Below are positions 34,967-44,584 of a stretch of DNA of 64,000 bases, one piece after another. The first letter of the stretch is position 1. The number at the start of each line of letters is the position of its first letter. Below the pieces are notes generated by a model that was not told the DNA's origin, made no database searches, and worked only from the letters and a program-made list of their open reading frames with translations. The stretch covers positions 62,001 through 126,000 of the forward strand of contig NZ_JABEME010000007.1 of NCBI RefSeq assembly GCF_013004645.1, given 5' to 3'. Source of the stretch: Stenotrophomonas africana (lineage in GTDB: Bacteria > Pseudomonadota > Gammaproteobacteria > Xanthomonadales > Xanthomonadaceae). Both the position numbers and the translations under genes were made by a program.

Positions 34967-36274
34967 ATGAGCAACGCGCAACACTGGATCGCCCGCAAGG
35001 GCCAGCCGCTGCAGGGCAGCCTGACCATTCCCGGCGACAAGTCGGTCTCGCACCGCTCGGTGATGTTCGCCGCGTTGGCCGACGGCACCTCGCATATCGA
35101 AGGCTTCCTGGAAGGCGAAGACACCCGCGCGACCGCGCGCATCTTCAGCCAGCTGGGCGTGCGCATCGAAACCCCCAGCCCGTCGCAGCGCATCGTGCAC
35201 GGCGTCGGTGTCGACGGCCTGCAGGCCCCGGATGCGCCGCTGGACTGCGGCAACGCCGGCACCGGCATGCGCCTGCTGGCCGGCCTGCTGGCAGGCCAGG
35301 CGTTCGACTGCACGCTGATCGGCGATGAGTCGTTGTCCGGCCGCCCGATGCGCCGTGTCACCGGCCCCCTGTCGCAGATGGGCGCGAAGATCGACACCCA
35401 GGACGACGGCACACCGCCGCTGCACGTGCATGGCGGCCAGACGCTGCATGGCATCGACTTCGCCTCGCCGGTGGCCAGCGCGCAGATCAAGTCGGCGGTG
35501 TTGCTGGCAGGCCTGTACGCACAGGGCGAAACCAGCGTTGTCGAACCGCACCCGACCCGCGACTACACCGAACGCATGCTGTCCGCGTTCGGCGTGGACA
35601 TCGAATTCTCGCCGGGCAAGGCGCGCCTGCGCGGTGGCCAGCGCCTGCGCGCCACGGACATCGTGGTGCCGGCCGACTTCTCGTCTGCCGCGTTCTATCT
35701 GGTGGCTGCCAGCATCATTCCCGGCTCCGAGCTGCGCCTGAAGCAGGTCGGCCTGAATCCGCGCCGCACCGGCCTGCTGCACGCGCTGCGGCTGATGGGT
35801 GCGGACATCACCGAAGAGAATCCGGCCGAGCAGGGCGGTGAACCGGTGGCGGACCTGGTGGTGCGCTACGCCCCGTTGAAGGGCGCGCGCATTCCGGAAG
35901 AGCTGGTGTCGGACATGATCGATGAGTTCCCGGCGCTGTTCGTTGCGGCAGCAGCGGCCGAAGGCCAGACCGTGGTGAGCGGTGCCGCCGAGCTGCGGGT
36001 GAAGGAATCGGACCGCCTTGCGGCGATGGCCACCGGCCTGCGCGCGCTGGGCATGCAGGTGGACGAAACCGAAGACGGCGCCACCTTGCACGGCGGCGTG
36101 CGCCTGGGCAGCGGCACCATTGAAAGCCACGGTGACCATCGCATTGCCATGGCGTTCGCCATTGCCGGCCAGATCAGTGACGGCGAAGTGCGCATCAACG
36201 ACATCGCCAACGTCGCCACATCCTTCCCGGATTTCGATGGCCTGGCGCGCAGCGCCGGGTTCAACCTGGCCTGA
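34967..36274 (+). CDS. aroA: 3-phosphoshikimate 1-carboxyvinyltransferase (EPSP synthase)
   Basis: 435 aa from ATG 34967. It transfers enolpyruvyl from PEP to shikimate-3-phosphate. GDKSVSHRSVM near the N-terminus and LDCGNAGTGMRLLAG form the PEP-binding segments; the NAGTG form is that of glyphosate-sensitive enzymes. The C-terminal VKESDRLAAMATGLRALG is also diagnostic. It is the last gene of the serC-pheA-aroA operon and is followed by REP elements. Confidence 0.98.
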   Translation: MSNAQHWIARKGQPLQGSLTIPGDKSVSHRSVMFAALADGTSHIEGFLEGEDTRATARIFSQLGVRIETPSPSQRIVHGVGVDGLQAPDAPLDCGNAGTGMRLLAGLLAGQAFDCTLIGDESLSGRPMRRVTGPLSQMGAKIDTQDDGTPPLHVHGGQTLHGIDFASPVASAQIKSAVLLAGLYAQGETSVVEPHPTRDYTERMLSAFGVDIEFSPGKARLRGGQRLRATDIVVPADFSSAAFYLVAASIIPGSELRLKQVGLNPRRTGLLHALRLMGADITEENPAEQGGEPVADLVVRYAPLKGARIPEELVSDMIDEFPALFVAAAAAEGQTVVSGAAELRVKESDRLAAMATGLRALGMQVDETEDGATLHGGVRLGSGTIESHGDHRIAMAFAIAGQISDGEVRINDIANVATSFPDFDGLARSAGFNLA

Positions 36275-36286
36275 TCAGCATCGCGA

Positions 36287-36420
36287 CCGCCGGGCCATGC
36301 CCGGCGGATCGCACTGCCTGGCAGGTGCCAACCTTGGCCGGCACGCTCACATCAGCCGGTAGGTGCCAACCTTGGTTGGCACGCGCACCTCACCCGGTAG
36401 GTGCCAACCTTGGTTGGCAC
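36287..36420. repeat. REP cluster after aroA
   Basis: One CCGCCGGGC-cat-GCCCGGCGG palindrome (36287-36307) and three tandem GTAGGTGCCAACC-type units (36321-36344 with GCAG end, 36359-36382, 36397-36420). The last two are identical over 24 nt, showing recent copying. They sit between convergent aroA and tonB-like genes. Confidence 0.85.
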
Positions 36421-36437
36421 GCCTTTCCGCATAAAAG

Positions 36438-36459
36438 GACGGAGGCCGAAGCCTCCGTC
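36438..36459 (-). terminator. Hairpin terminator for the TonB-like gene
   Basis: On the minus strand the stem GACGGAGGC / GCCTCCGTC closes a TTCG tetraloop and runs into CCTTTTATG. It lies 28 nt past the stop codon of the leftward TonB-family gene. Confidence 0.8.
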
Positions 36460-36486
36460 TAAACATCACGAACCCCTCGTCCGCGA

Positions 36487-37059
36487 TCAACGCTGCTCGG
36501 TACGGAAATCCACCGGGACCCGCACCACGCTGGCGACGGCACGGCCTTCGTGCATCGCCGGCTGGAACTTCCAGTTCTGCACGGTGTTCAGCACCGCACG
36601 ATCCAGGTCGCGGCTGCGCTCGCCGCTGCGCGAAACGATCGCGGCATTGGCGACGTTGCCGCGGGTATCGACATTCAGGCTGGCGATCACGCTGCCCTGC
36701 ACGCCACTACGCAGCGCGGCGGCGGGGTAGGTGGGCATGCGGTTGCTGGCCAGCGGGCGGGCCTCACGATTGCGCACCACCGGTGCGGCCTTCCGCGAAG
36801 CAGTAGCCGGCGCCGTCTGGCGCGCTGCGGGCGCTGCTGCATCGGCTACTACGGCCTGCTCAGGGGCTGGCAACATGCGCTCGCCGACCGGCGCCGGCGC
36901 CACATCTTCCTGGTTGGAATGACGCAGCCACAGCAGGGCGGCTGCAAACATCGCCACGATCAGCGCGATCCACATCCAGGGCGACGTGGGCTTGTGCTGC
37001 ACGCTTGAATCCTGCTGCAGCTGCGGCGAATGAAGGTCTTCGTGGGTGGTGGCAGTCAT
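36487..37059 (-). CDS. TonB family energy transducer protein
   Basis: 190 aa from ATG 37059. A cytosolic N-terminus of about 28 residues, one membrane helix (WMWIALIVAMFAAALLWL), an Ala/Pro-rich periplasmic spacer and a C-terminal TonB domain (about 105-190; MPTYPAAALRSGVQGSVIAS) are visible. TonB proteins couple the proton motive force to outer-membrane receptors. No exbB/exbD is adjacent. A paralogue lies just upstream. Confidence 0.88.
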   Translation of the reverse strand: MTATTHEDLHSPQLQQDSSVQHKPTSPWMWIALIVAMFAAALLWLRHSNQEDVAPAPVGERMLPAPEQAVVADAAAPAARQTAPATASRKAAPVVRNREARPLASNRMPTYPAAALRSGVQGSVIASLNVDTRGNVANAAIVSRSGERSRDLDRAVLNTVQNWKFQPAMHEGRAVASVVRVPVDFRTEQR

Positions 37060-37141
37060 CGCAAACTCCTTCCGTCAATGGACGTCGTGGGCAGTGTTGC
37101 CCGAGCCATGGACGGGAAGTGTCAGCGTTGCGTCAACGTCG

Positions 37142-37167
37142 CCGGCAGGGTTCAGTTTGCCTGCCGG
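37142..37167 (-). terminator. Hairpin between the two TonB-like genes
   Basis: CCGGCAGG / CCTGCCGG form an 8-bp stem with a 10-nt loop, 12 nt after the stop of the upstream TonB-like gene on the minus strand. There is no U-tract, so it may attenuate rather than stop transcription. Confidence 0.5.
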
Positions 37168-37178
37168 GAAGTGTTCAG

Positions 37179-37817
37179 TTACTGCGTCTTGAAGTCGAAC
37201 GGCACTTCAATGCTGCCGGGCACGGCCTGGCCGTTGCTCTGCGCCGGGGTGAAACGCCAGCGGCGCACGGCGTCGGTGGCGGCACGGTCGAGTTCGCGCG
37301 AACCGCTTCGCTGGATCACCGTGGCGTTGTTGGGATAGCCGGTGGCGTCCACATCCACGCGTACCACCACGGTGCCGGTGTCACCGGCGCGCAGGGCAGC
37401 GGCGGGATAGGACGGTGGCGGCGACTGGCCGGCAATCGGCATCGGTTGGCTGTTGCCGGTCGTGGCCGGCGCCGCGCCCGGGGTGGCCGGGGCCGGCTCG
37501 GTGATCGGGGCGGGCGGCGGCGGGGCGGTTTCGACCAGCTTCGGCGCTTCCTCCTCCACCGGTGCCGGCTTGGCGTCCGGCATGTCGCTGGAACCGGCCG
37601 CAGCGGCCAACGGTTCCGGCAGGGGCTCGACCTGGGCGGTTTCCTGCGGAGTCTGTGCGGCCGGGTCGGCGCGGAAGAACTCCTTGTCACGGCCGGTCAG
37701 CCAGACCAGCACGAACAGCAGCACGCCTACGCCGAAGGCGATGCCGGCGATCTTCAGGGCGTTGCGCGGGATATGCACAGTGAACGACTTGGCGGACGAC
37801 GAGCGGGGTGCAGACAT
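37179..37817 (-). CDS. TonB family energy transducer protein
   Basis: 212 aa from ATG 37817. It has a membrane helix at about residues 22-42 (ALKIAGIAFGVGVLLFVLVWL), a long Pro/Glu/Ala periplasmic linker and a C-terminal TonB_C domain with SYPAAALRAGDTGTVVVRVD. It is related to the next gene leftward, which points to a tandem duplication with diverged linkers. It is divergent from serS across 113 nt. Confidence 0.88.
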   Translation of the reverse strand: MSAPRSSSAKSFTVHIPRNALKIAGIAFGVGVLLFVLVWLTGRDKEFFRADPAAQTPQETAQVEPLPEPLAAAAGSSDMPDAKPAPVEEEAPKLVETAPPPPAPITEPAPATPGAAPATTGNSQPMPIAGQSPPPSYPAAALRAGDTGTVVVRVDVDATGYPNNATVIQRSGSRELDRAATDAVRRWRFTPAQSNGQAVPGSIEVPFDFKTQ

Positions 37818-37888
37818 GGACCGGACCAGTACGGAATGGCTCGATTCTGCCACGGCCAGAATGAACCGGGCGGCAGAAATCCGTATAA

Positions 37889-39211
<1,323 letters not shown>

Positions 39212-39240
39212 TTTCCTGATCGGGCGGTGCTGCGGCTCGG

Positions 39241-39394
39241 GTGGGTGCCATGCTTGGATGGCACTGCTGCGGCTGTGGTGGGTGCCATGCTTGCATGGCA
39301 CCGAATCCACGCATGGCGTGGATCTACTGGAGGATGTTGCACGCGCCCGGCATGATTTCACCGATGCCCCAGTAGATCTACGCCATGCGTGGAT
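39241..39394. repeat. Four REP palindromes of two subtypes after serS
   Basis: Two GTGGGTGCCATGC...GGCAC units (39241-39264, 39278-39301) are followed at once by ATCCACGC...GATCTAC (39305-39327) and an inverted GTAGATCTACGCC...GGAT (39372-39394). They occupy the 195-nt gap between serS and the convergent SH3 gene. A decayed ATCCACGC copy lies at about 39800-39838. Confidence 0.8.
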
Positions 39395-39406
39395 GAACCA
39401 CCGTGA

Positions 39407-39757
39407 TCACTCCACAGCGCGCAGCTTCTCCAACGGCACCCATCCCGGTTCGCCCGTCGCCGGCACGCACCACGCCCAGCCATTGAGCGTGCGCTCCCCA
39501 CGCAGCAGCTGCCCGGGATCCACATCCAGTTCCCGCGCGCAGTAATCCTCCGTGGCAAACGCGCCACCCTGCGCATCCCGACCGATCACAGGCGCCGGTA
39601 CGAATCCAGGCCGCTGCCCTCCGGCTTCGCACAGGAACCAGTCGTCCCAGCCCTCCGGGCCTTCATAACGTTCGCCCACCACCAGTGCCTGGCCACGGCG
39701 CAGGGTGATCGGGTGCGGAAACTCGCTGCGGTGTGCAGTGGTCACGATGTAGTTCAT
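39407..39757 (-). CDS. SH3 domain-containing protein
   Basis: 116 aa from ATG 39757. Two beta-barrel SH3-like units are apparent (about 15-60: RGQALVVGERYEGPEGWDDW; about 75-112: LLRGERTLNGWAWCVPATGE ending GWVPLEKL). There is no signal peptide, so it is cytosolic. Small tandem-SH3 proteins of this type are conserved in many bacteria without a known role. Confidence 0.82.
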   Translation of the reverse strand: MNYIVTTAHRSEFPHPITLRRGQALVVGERYEGPEGWDDWFLCEAGGQRPGFVPAPVIGRDAQGGAFATEDYCARELDVDPGQLLRGERTLNGWAWCVPATGEPGWVPLEKLRAVE

Positions 39758-39867
39758 GGCCCCAGCCTAACGTTCTGGTGAGCGCCGTGCATGGCAGCGA
39801 ATCCACGCACACGTGCAGCAGATCCTCGCCATGCGTGGCTGGGGCCCTCTGACCAGACACAAAAAAA

Positions 39868-39888
39868 CGGCCCCGCAAAGCGGGGCCG
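39868..39888 (-). terminator. Intrinsic terminator, leftward
   Basis: A 9-bp stem CGGCCCCGC / GCGGGGCCG with an AAA loop; on the minus strand it runs into seven Ts. It lies 85 nt past the azoR stop codon and should end its transcript. Confidence 0.88.
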
Positions 39889-39972
39889 CCAGGGTGGGCC
39901 GGGATGGGGGAGGGGATCCGGCCCGCGTTCAGCGCCCAGACGAGGAGAGAGGGGCACCGAACGCTGGAACGC

Positions 39973-40560
39973 TTATGCAGCGGCGGCTTCGGTCGCTTCG
40001 TGCGACGGCAGTGCTGCCAGCGCACCGGCAATGGCGTCTTCACGGTGCTGCGGCGAGTAGGCGATGCCTTCGGCGCGCACGAACTCGACCTCATTGATGC
40101 CCATGAAGGCGAACACCTGGCGCAGGAATGGCTCCTGGAAGTCGGCCGGCGAGTCGGTGTAGATGCCGCCACGGCTGCTGGCGATGATCACCCGCTTGCC
40201 ACCGGCCAGGCCCACCGGGCCGTTCTCGGTGTACTTGAAGGTGCGGCCGGCCACGGCCACGCGGTCGATCCAGGCCTTCAGCGTGGACGGGATGCTGAAG
40301 TTGTACATCGGTGCGCCGATCACCACGATGTCGGCCTCAAGGAACTGCTGCATCACCTGTTCGGCATCGGTTGCCTCGGCGGCGTCGGTCCTGGCCAGCG
40401 AGCTGCTGCGCAGATGCGGTACCGGATCTGCGTCAAGATCGCGATAATCGACCTGCAGGCCGTCGATCTGGCCGGTGAAGCGGGCGACCACGGCGGCCGA
40501 CAGCTGGCGGGACACGGAGTTGTCGCCAAGCACGCTGGCGTCGAGATGCAGAAGCTTCAT
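39973..40560 (-). CDS. azoR: FMN-dependent NADH-azoreductase
   Basis: 195 aa from ATG 40560. The flavodoxin-like enzyme has the AzoR landmarks LLHLDASVLGDNSVSRQLS (FMN phosphate site), GAPMYNFSIPSTLKAWIDRV and ASSRGGIYTDSPADFQEP. It reduces quinones and azo compounds with NADH in two-electron steps and protects against thiol and quinone stress. It is divergent from a LysR gene across 126 nt, and the pairing of azoR with LysR regulators is common. Confidence 0.93.
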   Translation of the reverse strand: MKLLHLDASVLGDNSVSRQLSAAVVARFTGQIDGLQVDYRDLDADPVPHLRSSSLARTDAAEATDAEQVMQQFLEADIVVIGAPMYNFSIPSTLKAWIDRVAVAGRTFKYTENGPVGLAGGKRVIIASSRGGIYTDSPADFQEPFLRQVFAFMGINEVEFVRAEGIAYSPQHREDAIAGALAALPSHEATEAAAA

Positions 40561-40664
40561 GGCAGTCACCTATGTTCTGGGAGGAAGGGGCGGGGTGCCC
40601 CGCCGACGGAGAGAACGATAGGTTGTTGCAAAGGCGGAATAAAGGTGATTGAATGCCACGTATT

Positions 40665-40680
40665 GTTCTAGATATGGAAC
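40665..40680. promoter_or_regulatory. Candidate LysR binding site
   Basis: GTTC-tagatatg-GAAC is an interrupted palindrome in the azoR/LysR intergenic region, just before the LysR start codon. The position suits autoregulation. Evidence is symmetry and context only. Confidence 0.4.
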
Positions 40681-40686
40681 TCGGGC

Positions 40687-41679
40687 ATGCATGACCTGAA
40701 TGATCTGTACTACTTCGCGATGGTGGTCGACCACGGCGGGTTCGCCGCCGCCGAGCGTGCACTGGGTATTCCCAAGTCGCGCCTGAGCCGCCGCATCAGC
40801 CAGCTGGAAACCGACCTGGGTGTGCGCCTGCTGCAGCGCTCCACCCGTCGTTTCGCGGTCACCGACGTCGGCACCAGCGTGCACCGCCATGCGCAGACGA
40901 TGCTGGCCGAGGCCCAGGCCGCCCGCGAAGTGGTGGACCGCCTCAGTGCGGAACCGCGCGGCGTGGTGCGCGCCAGCGTGCCGGTGTCGCTGGCGCAGAT
41001 GCAGCTGCCCAAACTGCTGCCCAAGTTCCTTGAGCAGTACCCGAAGGTGCGCCTGCAGTTGAACATCAGCAACCGCCGCGTGGACATCATCAACGAAGGC
41101 TACGACGTGGCCCTGCGCGTGCGTTCGCGCCTGGACGACGATGGCAGCCTGGTGATGCGCAGTTTCGGCCAGGTGCAGGAACTGCTGGTGGCCAGCCCGA
41201 AGTACCTGGATCGCGCCGGCCGCCCGAAGGACCCGGAAGAGCTGACCCAGCACGTCACCCTCAGCATCAGCGAAGACGAAGCGCGCCAGCGCTGGGAACT
41301 GCACGGCCCGGAAGGTGAAGTGCGCCGGGTCGACCTGCAGCCGCGCGTGGCCGGCTTCGACTTCCCGCTGCTGCAGAGCATGGTGAAGGACGGTTTCGGC
41401 ATCACCATGCTGCCGGAAACCGTCTGCGCCGACGCCGTGCGCAACGGCGAGCTGGAAGTGGTGCTGCCCGACTGGTCGCTGCCGCAGGGGGTGTGCCACG
41501 CTGTGTTCGCCTCGCGCCGCGGCCTGCTGCCGGCGGTGCGCGTGTTCATCGACTTTCTGGCCGAGCACCTGCCGCCGCAGCTGGAGGCCTCGCGCCTGGA
41601 TTGCGGTGGTGCCTGTGAAAAGGCCAAGGAGCGGATCAAGGCCAGTGCGCTGGGTGCGCTGGCGGTGGATGCGGGCTGA
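40687..41679 (+). CDS. LysR family transcriptional regulator
   Basis: 330 aa from ATG 40687. The N-terminal helix-turn-helix (LYYFAMVVDHGGFAAAERAL, then IPKSRLSRRISQLE) is that of LysR proteins controlling quinone or azo-reductase genes, followed by a full effector domain (about 92-300). It is longer than usual by about 30 C-terminal residues (CGGACEKAKERIKASALG). It probably responds to electrophiles and controls the divergent azoR. Confidence 0.92.
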   Translation: MHDLNDLYYFAMVVDHGGFAAAERALGIPKSRLSRRISQLETDLGVRLLQRSTRRFAVTDVGTSVHRHAQTMLAEAQAAREVVDRLSAEPRGVVRASVPVSLAQMQLPKLLPKFLEQYPKVRLQLNISNRRVDIINEGYDVALRVRSRLDDDGSLVMRSFGQVQELLVASPKYLDRAGRPKDPEELTQHVTLSISEDEARQRWELHGPEGEVRRVDLQPRVAGFDFPLLQSMVKDGFGITMLPETVCADAVRNGELEVVLPDWSLPQGVCHAVFASRRGLLPAVRVFIDFLAEHLPPQLEASRLDCGGACEKAKERIKASALGALAVDAG

Positions 41680-41691
41680 GAATGCAGGAAG

Positions 41692-41714
41692 GTAGCGCCG
41701 GGCCATGCCCGGCG
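41692..41714. repeat. REP palindrome, GTAGCGCCGGGC subtype
   Basis: GTAGCGCCGGGC-cat-GCCCGGCG lies in the 55-nt gap between the convergent LysR and DUF4241-like genes, and could serve as a bidirectional terminator. The same stem sequence is present at 36.3 kb. Confidence 0.78.
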
Positions 41715-41734
41715 TTTCTGCTTTCCGGCCCCGG

Positions 41735-42805
41735 TCAGTTCCGGCCGAACAGCCGGTCCCAGAAGCTGCGCCGCGGCGGTGCGGCCGGTGCGGGCTCGGC
41801 AATGACCGGTGCTTCCAGCACCGCTATCAGCTCCGCGCTGCGTGGTTTCTTCAGGAAGCGCGCATAGTCCAGATAGCTGGTCACCTTGCTCATGTGCAGG
41901 CGCTCGGGCATCGCCGGCAATGTGCCGCCCTGCAACAGCACCCGCAATGCCTGCGGACGATCCAGGCGGATCGCCTCGAACAGCGCGGTGCCGCCGCATC
42001 CGGGCTCAATCTGGTTGGCGCGCTGTGGCGCATCCTTCAGCAGGTCACGCAGTGCATCCCCGTCATCGCGCTCCACGGCGGCCACCAACCGTGCCAACGC
42101 TTCGGCTTCTTCGGGTGGAAGGCTTTCGCGATAGGCCTGGTCGGCAATCTCGCGCTCGTCGCGCCCATCGCCGCCCTGGATGCACAGGAAATCGGTGACC
42201 AAGGCGACCGGAATGCCGGACGTATCCAGCGCCCAGTAGCTGGGATAGACGCCGTCGCCCCAGCCGCTGGTGAATACGACCAGTCCATGCGGTGAGTCCT
42301 CGCCCCAGGGACGGTACTCGGCGCCTTCATCCAGGCCATCGTGGTCGATCAGCGCATCCGACCACTCGCTGTCTTCGTCGCCATCGGCCTGTTCGATCAG
42401 GGCCAGCAGTGCCTGCTGGGTGTCGGTGTCCATGAAGCAGCCGATGCCGGCGTCGACCGGATAGCCGATGAAGCTGTCCTCATCCAGGCCGGTCAGGTCC
42501 TGCGTGGTCCAGCGCGCCATCTGCCAGTGCAGGGCGGTCGCAGTGAGGGCTTCGCGGGGCTTGAACCAGACCACGGCCAGTGCCGGGCGGCCGCTGTGCA
42601 CGATGATCTCAACCGGATGCCGGCCCAGCGGGGCGGTGTAGTCGGCCAGCGCAGGCGCCTCAGCCTGGACCAGCGGATCGCAGACCACCAGATGCCCACT
42701 GCTGACCGGCAGGTGCCCGGCGAACGTGCGGTGCAGGGCCACTGCGGCCAGCTGGGTGTCGTCCAGCAGGGTGGTGCGCAGGTTGGCCAGATCGAGGTGG
42801 GCCAT
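41735..42805 (-). CDS. DUF4241-like protein with ankyrin-like C-terminus
   Basis: About 356 aa from ATG 42805 (MAHLDLANLRT). The N-terminal two thirds resemble DUF4241: GHLVVCDPLV, then GRHPVEIIVHSGRPALAVVW, VDAGIGCFMD and SGWGDGVYPSYWALD. A helical region follows with an ankyrin-like unit (GGTALFEAIRLDRPQALRVLLQGG) and a basic C-terminus (RRSFWDRLFGRN). DUF4241 proteins have no proven function but are related to immunity proteins of toxin systems. Nothing toxin-like is adjacent. Confidence 0.72.
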   Translation of the reverse strand: MAHLDLANLRTTLLDDTQLAAVALHRTFAGHLPVSSGHLVVCDPLVQAEAPALADYTAPLGRHPVEIIVHSGRPALAVVWFKPREALTATALHWQMARWTTQDLTGLDEDSFIGYPVDAGIGCFMDTDTQQALLALIEQADGDEDSEWSDALIDHDGLDEGAEYRPWGEDSPHGLVVFTSGWGDGVYPSYWALDTSGIPVALVTDFLCIQGGDGRDEREIADQAYRESLPPEEAEALARLVAAVERDDGDALRDLLKDAPQRANQIEPGCGGTALFEAIRLDRPQALRVLLQGGTLPAMPERLHMSKVTSYLDYARFLKKPRSAELIAVLEAPVIAEPAPAAPPRRSFWDRLFGRN

Positions 42806-42929
42806 GGCGGCTCCGATTGCAGTGAAGGCCCCACCGTGCCGGATGCGAAGGGCGGGGGCAAGGGTGGTCTTGGGCAAATGCCCTTCACGTGCGAGAATAC
42901 GCCGCTGCCCGGGCGACCGGGACCCGATT

Positions 42930-43019
42930 GGAGAGATGGCCGAGCGGTTTAAGGCACCGGTCTTGAAAACCGGCGAAGGGTTAAACCTTCCGTGGGTTCG
43001 AATCCCACTCTCTCCGCCA
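42930..43019 (+). tRNA. tRNA-Ser(UGA)
   Basis: 90 nt including an encoded CCA. The acceptor stem GGAGAGA pairs with TCTCTCC, the anticodon loop CTTGAAA gives anticodon UGA (42964-42966), and a long variable arm (GCGAAGGGTTAAACCTTCCG) marks it as a class II serine tRNA. TTCGAAT is the T-loop. The 3' end is a classic integration site; an AlpA-type phage regulator follows 66 nt later. Confidence 0.97.
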
Positions 43020-43027
43020 GCCTTTGC

Positions 43028-43055
43028 AAAAAGCTCCTAGAAATAGGGGCTTTTT
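43028..43055 (+). terminator. Intrinsic terminator after tRNA-Ser
   Basis: AAAAAGCTCCTA / TAGGGGCTTTTT form a 12-bp stem with one G-U pair around a GAAA loop, ending in a T-tract. It starts 9 nt past the tRNA. Confidence 0.88.
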
Positions 43056-43084
43056 CGTTTCTATAGCCTTTGCTAACCGCCCGC

Positions 43085-43300
43085 CTACCCATCCACCTGC
43101 AAAGGTCGATTCTGCGCGATTTGCTGCCGAACCCAGCCTTGCACCTCAGATTGCATCCAGAGTGCGCGGCGACCGATGCGGATAGAGCGCGGGAACCGAC
43201 CGGCCTTGATCTCGCCATAGATGAAGGTCGTGCCCATTCCGGTCATCTGGCGCACGCGATCGAGCGATAGGAGCTCTTCCAGTTTTTCAGCCGCGCCCAT
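43085..43300 (-). CDS. AlpA family phage-type transcriptional regulator
   Basis: 71 aa from ATG 43300; an in-frame TTG at 43327 is an alternative. The sequence LLSLDRVRQMTGMGTTFIYG, then EIKAGRFPRSIRIGRRALWM is the MerR-like helix-turn-helix of AlpA proteins, which activate excision genes in prophages and integrative elements. It lies beside a tRNA-Ser 3' end, the usual place, but no integrase is present. It is divergent from the next gene with start codons only 13 nt apart. Confidence 0.88.
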   Translation of the reverse strand: MGAAEKLEELLSLDRVRQMTGMGTTFIYGEIKAGRFPRSIRIGRRALWMQSEVQGWVRQQIAQNRPLQVDG

Positions 43301-43313
43301 GGGTGAGTCCGGT

Positions 43314-43919
43314 ATGAGCATCCTCAACGTTCTGTTACGCCCTCAGCTCCTGGTCGCGGTCGATACTCTCGCGGAGGACGCCCGCACCAGAGCGCATTCG
43401 TCCGGCGCAAAGATGCTGCTGATCCCGCAGTACAACGGGGTGTTGGCGGCACGCGGGTCCACTCAGTTCTTTCTCCGCATCTATGAGCTCGCCCTCCAGG
43501 CAAGCTTCCGGACAGACTTCGAGCAGCTGACAAAGGAACTGGGGCTTGTGATCGAGAAGGTATGGCCGAGCTATGAGCGTGCTGCGGTCGACGCGGGCCT
43601 TCCGAAGCAGAGCTTGGGCACGGAACTTGTGCTTGGCGGCTGGCCGCCGGAACGTGGGCGGATGGAGGCGACGGCCTACGCCAAGAGCGACAGTGCTGTT
43701 CCCGCGATTGTGCAACCGCTAGCCGGGGGGCTGGCTTCGCCAAGTGAACCACTGAGAGGCCGCCCGGACAGTTTTGCGTCGCAGGACGTCTTGGCTGCGG
43801 CGAGGCTTCAGGCGAACTACCTCAACGAGAAGATGGGCCGGCAATTCGCAGGTGGCCGCCTGCTGATCGGGTTGCTTCAGCAGGGGCAGGCGGTGGTGAA
43901 GGACCTTGGCAGCATCTGA
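43314..43919 (+). CDS. Hypothetical protein of the putative island
   Basis: 201 aa from ATG 43314. It is soluble, with no signal peptide or membrane segment. The first half (LVAVDTLAEDARTRAHSSGA, then KMLLIPQYNGVLAARGSTQF) has the look of an Ntn-hydrolase or proteasome-like fold, but this is only an impression. The C-terminal third is low in hydrophobic clusters. The start lies 13 nt from the divergent AlpA start, so the two genes share control DNA inside each other's 5' end. Not recognised. Confidence 0.65.
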   Translation: MSILNVLLRPQLLVAVDTLAEDARTRAHSSGAKMLLIPQYNGVLAARGSTQFFLRIYELALQASFRTDFEQLTKELGLVIEKVWPSYERAAVDAGLPKQSLGTELVLGGWPPERGRMEATAYAKSDSAVPAIVQPLAGGLASPSEPLRGRPDSFASQDVLAAARLQANYLNEKMGRQFAGGRLLIGLLQQGQAVVKDLGSI

Positions 43920-43992
43920 GTGCATTGGCCTATCAAGGTCGAGCTGTGCGCTGCGGTCCTTGGGTAGACCGCAGCGCACATCAGTCAATCTG

Positions 43993-44394
43993 TTACTTGG
44001 TTCTTACGGGCGTCCATCCGTAGTTCCATAGGAGTTCCGGCGCCATCGATTGACACGGGAAGGAGCCGATGAGGGTGCATGCTTCTTGTCGTGTGAAAGG
44101 CGGGTTGCCTGCCAGGATGATGGATAGAGTGTTGTCTACGCCCACGTGACACTGATCGTCTTCAGGCGGGCAGAATTCGGTGGCTCCGCATCCCGTAGTG
44201 ATCTTTAGGAAAATGGAAGACGTCGTGTTGCCTCCCGACCATTGCACACCATTGCAGTATGTGGCGGTCTGCCCTATTGGTGAGCCGTTGGCGTCAAAGT
44301 AGATGTAGTTGCTCGCCTTGTAGCGAGCAGCGCTTGCGCTGGTGCTGATGGCTGTGAGCGACAAAGCCAGTAGAAACAAATTCACTGCTTTCAC
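43993..44394 (-). CDS. Small Cys-rich secreted protein
   Basis: 133 aa from GTG 44394, with GGAGG 7 nt upstream. A signal peptide (NLFLLALSLTAISTSASA) is followed by about 110 mature residues with six cysteines (YCNG, TGCG, FCPP, QCHV, EACT, FPCQ), probably three disulfides. The pattern ASNYIYFDANGSPIGQTATY-C recalls the DUF6289 group of small secreted xanthomonad proteins. The DNA here is clearly less GC-rich than its surroundings, suggesting transfer. A second small secreted gene lies upstream on the same strand. Confidence 0.72.
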   Translation of the reverse strand: MKAVNLFLLALSLTAISTSASAARYKASNYIYFDANGSPIGQTATYCNGVQWSGGNTTSSIFLKITTGCGATEFCPPEDDQCHVGVDNTLSIILAGNPPFTRQEACTLIGSFPCQSMAPELLWNYGWTPVRTK

Positions 44395-44584
44395 TGATAC
44401 ACCTCCATATGTAGAAATTGCACGCATCGACTAGGCTGCATGGAAGGTTCACTCGCGCGTGTTCAGCAAATCGTCCTCGCTCTGGAACCTCCATGTCGGC
44501 AAATTGAGCCCTGTGGCATTGTCGTAGGGCTGGATGCAGCACTTCGTTGAAGAGCGCAGCGGCAAATGCAGCTGCGCCTGAACG

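Noticed and set aside
32968..35490. 840-codon leftward open frame opposite serC, pheA and aroA
   Set aside because: Shadow of three well-identified genes; no start region, signal or recognisable domain.
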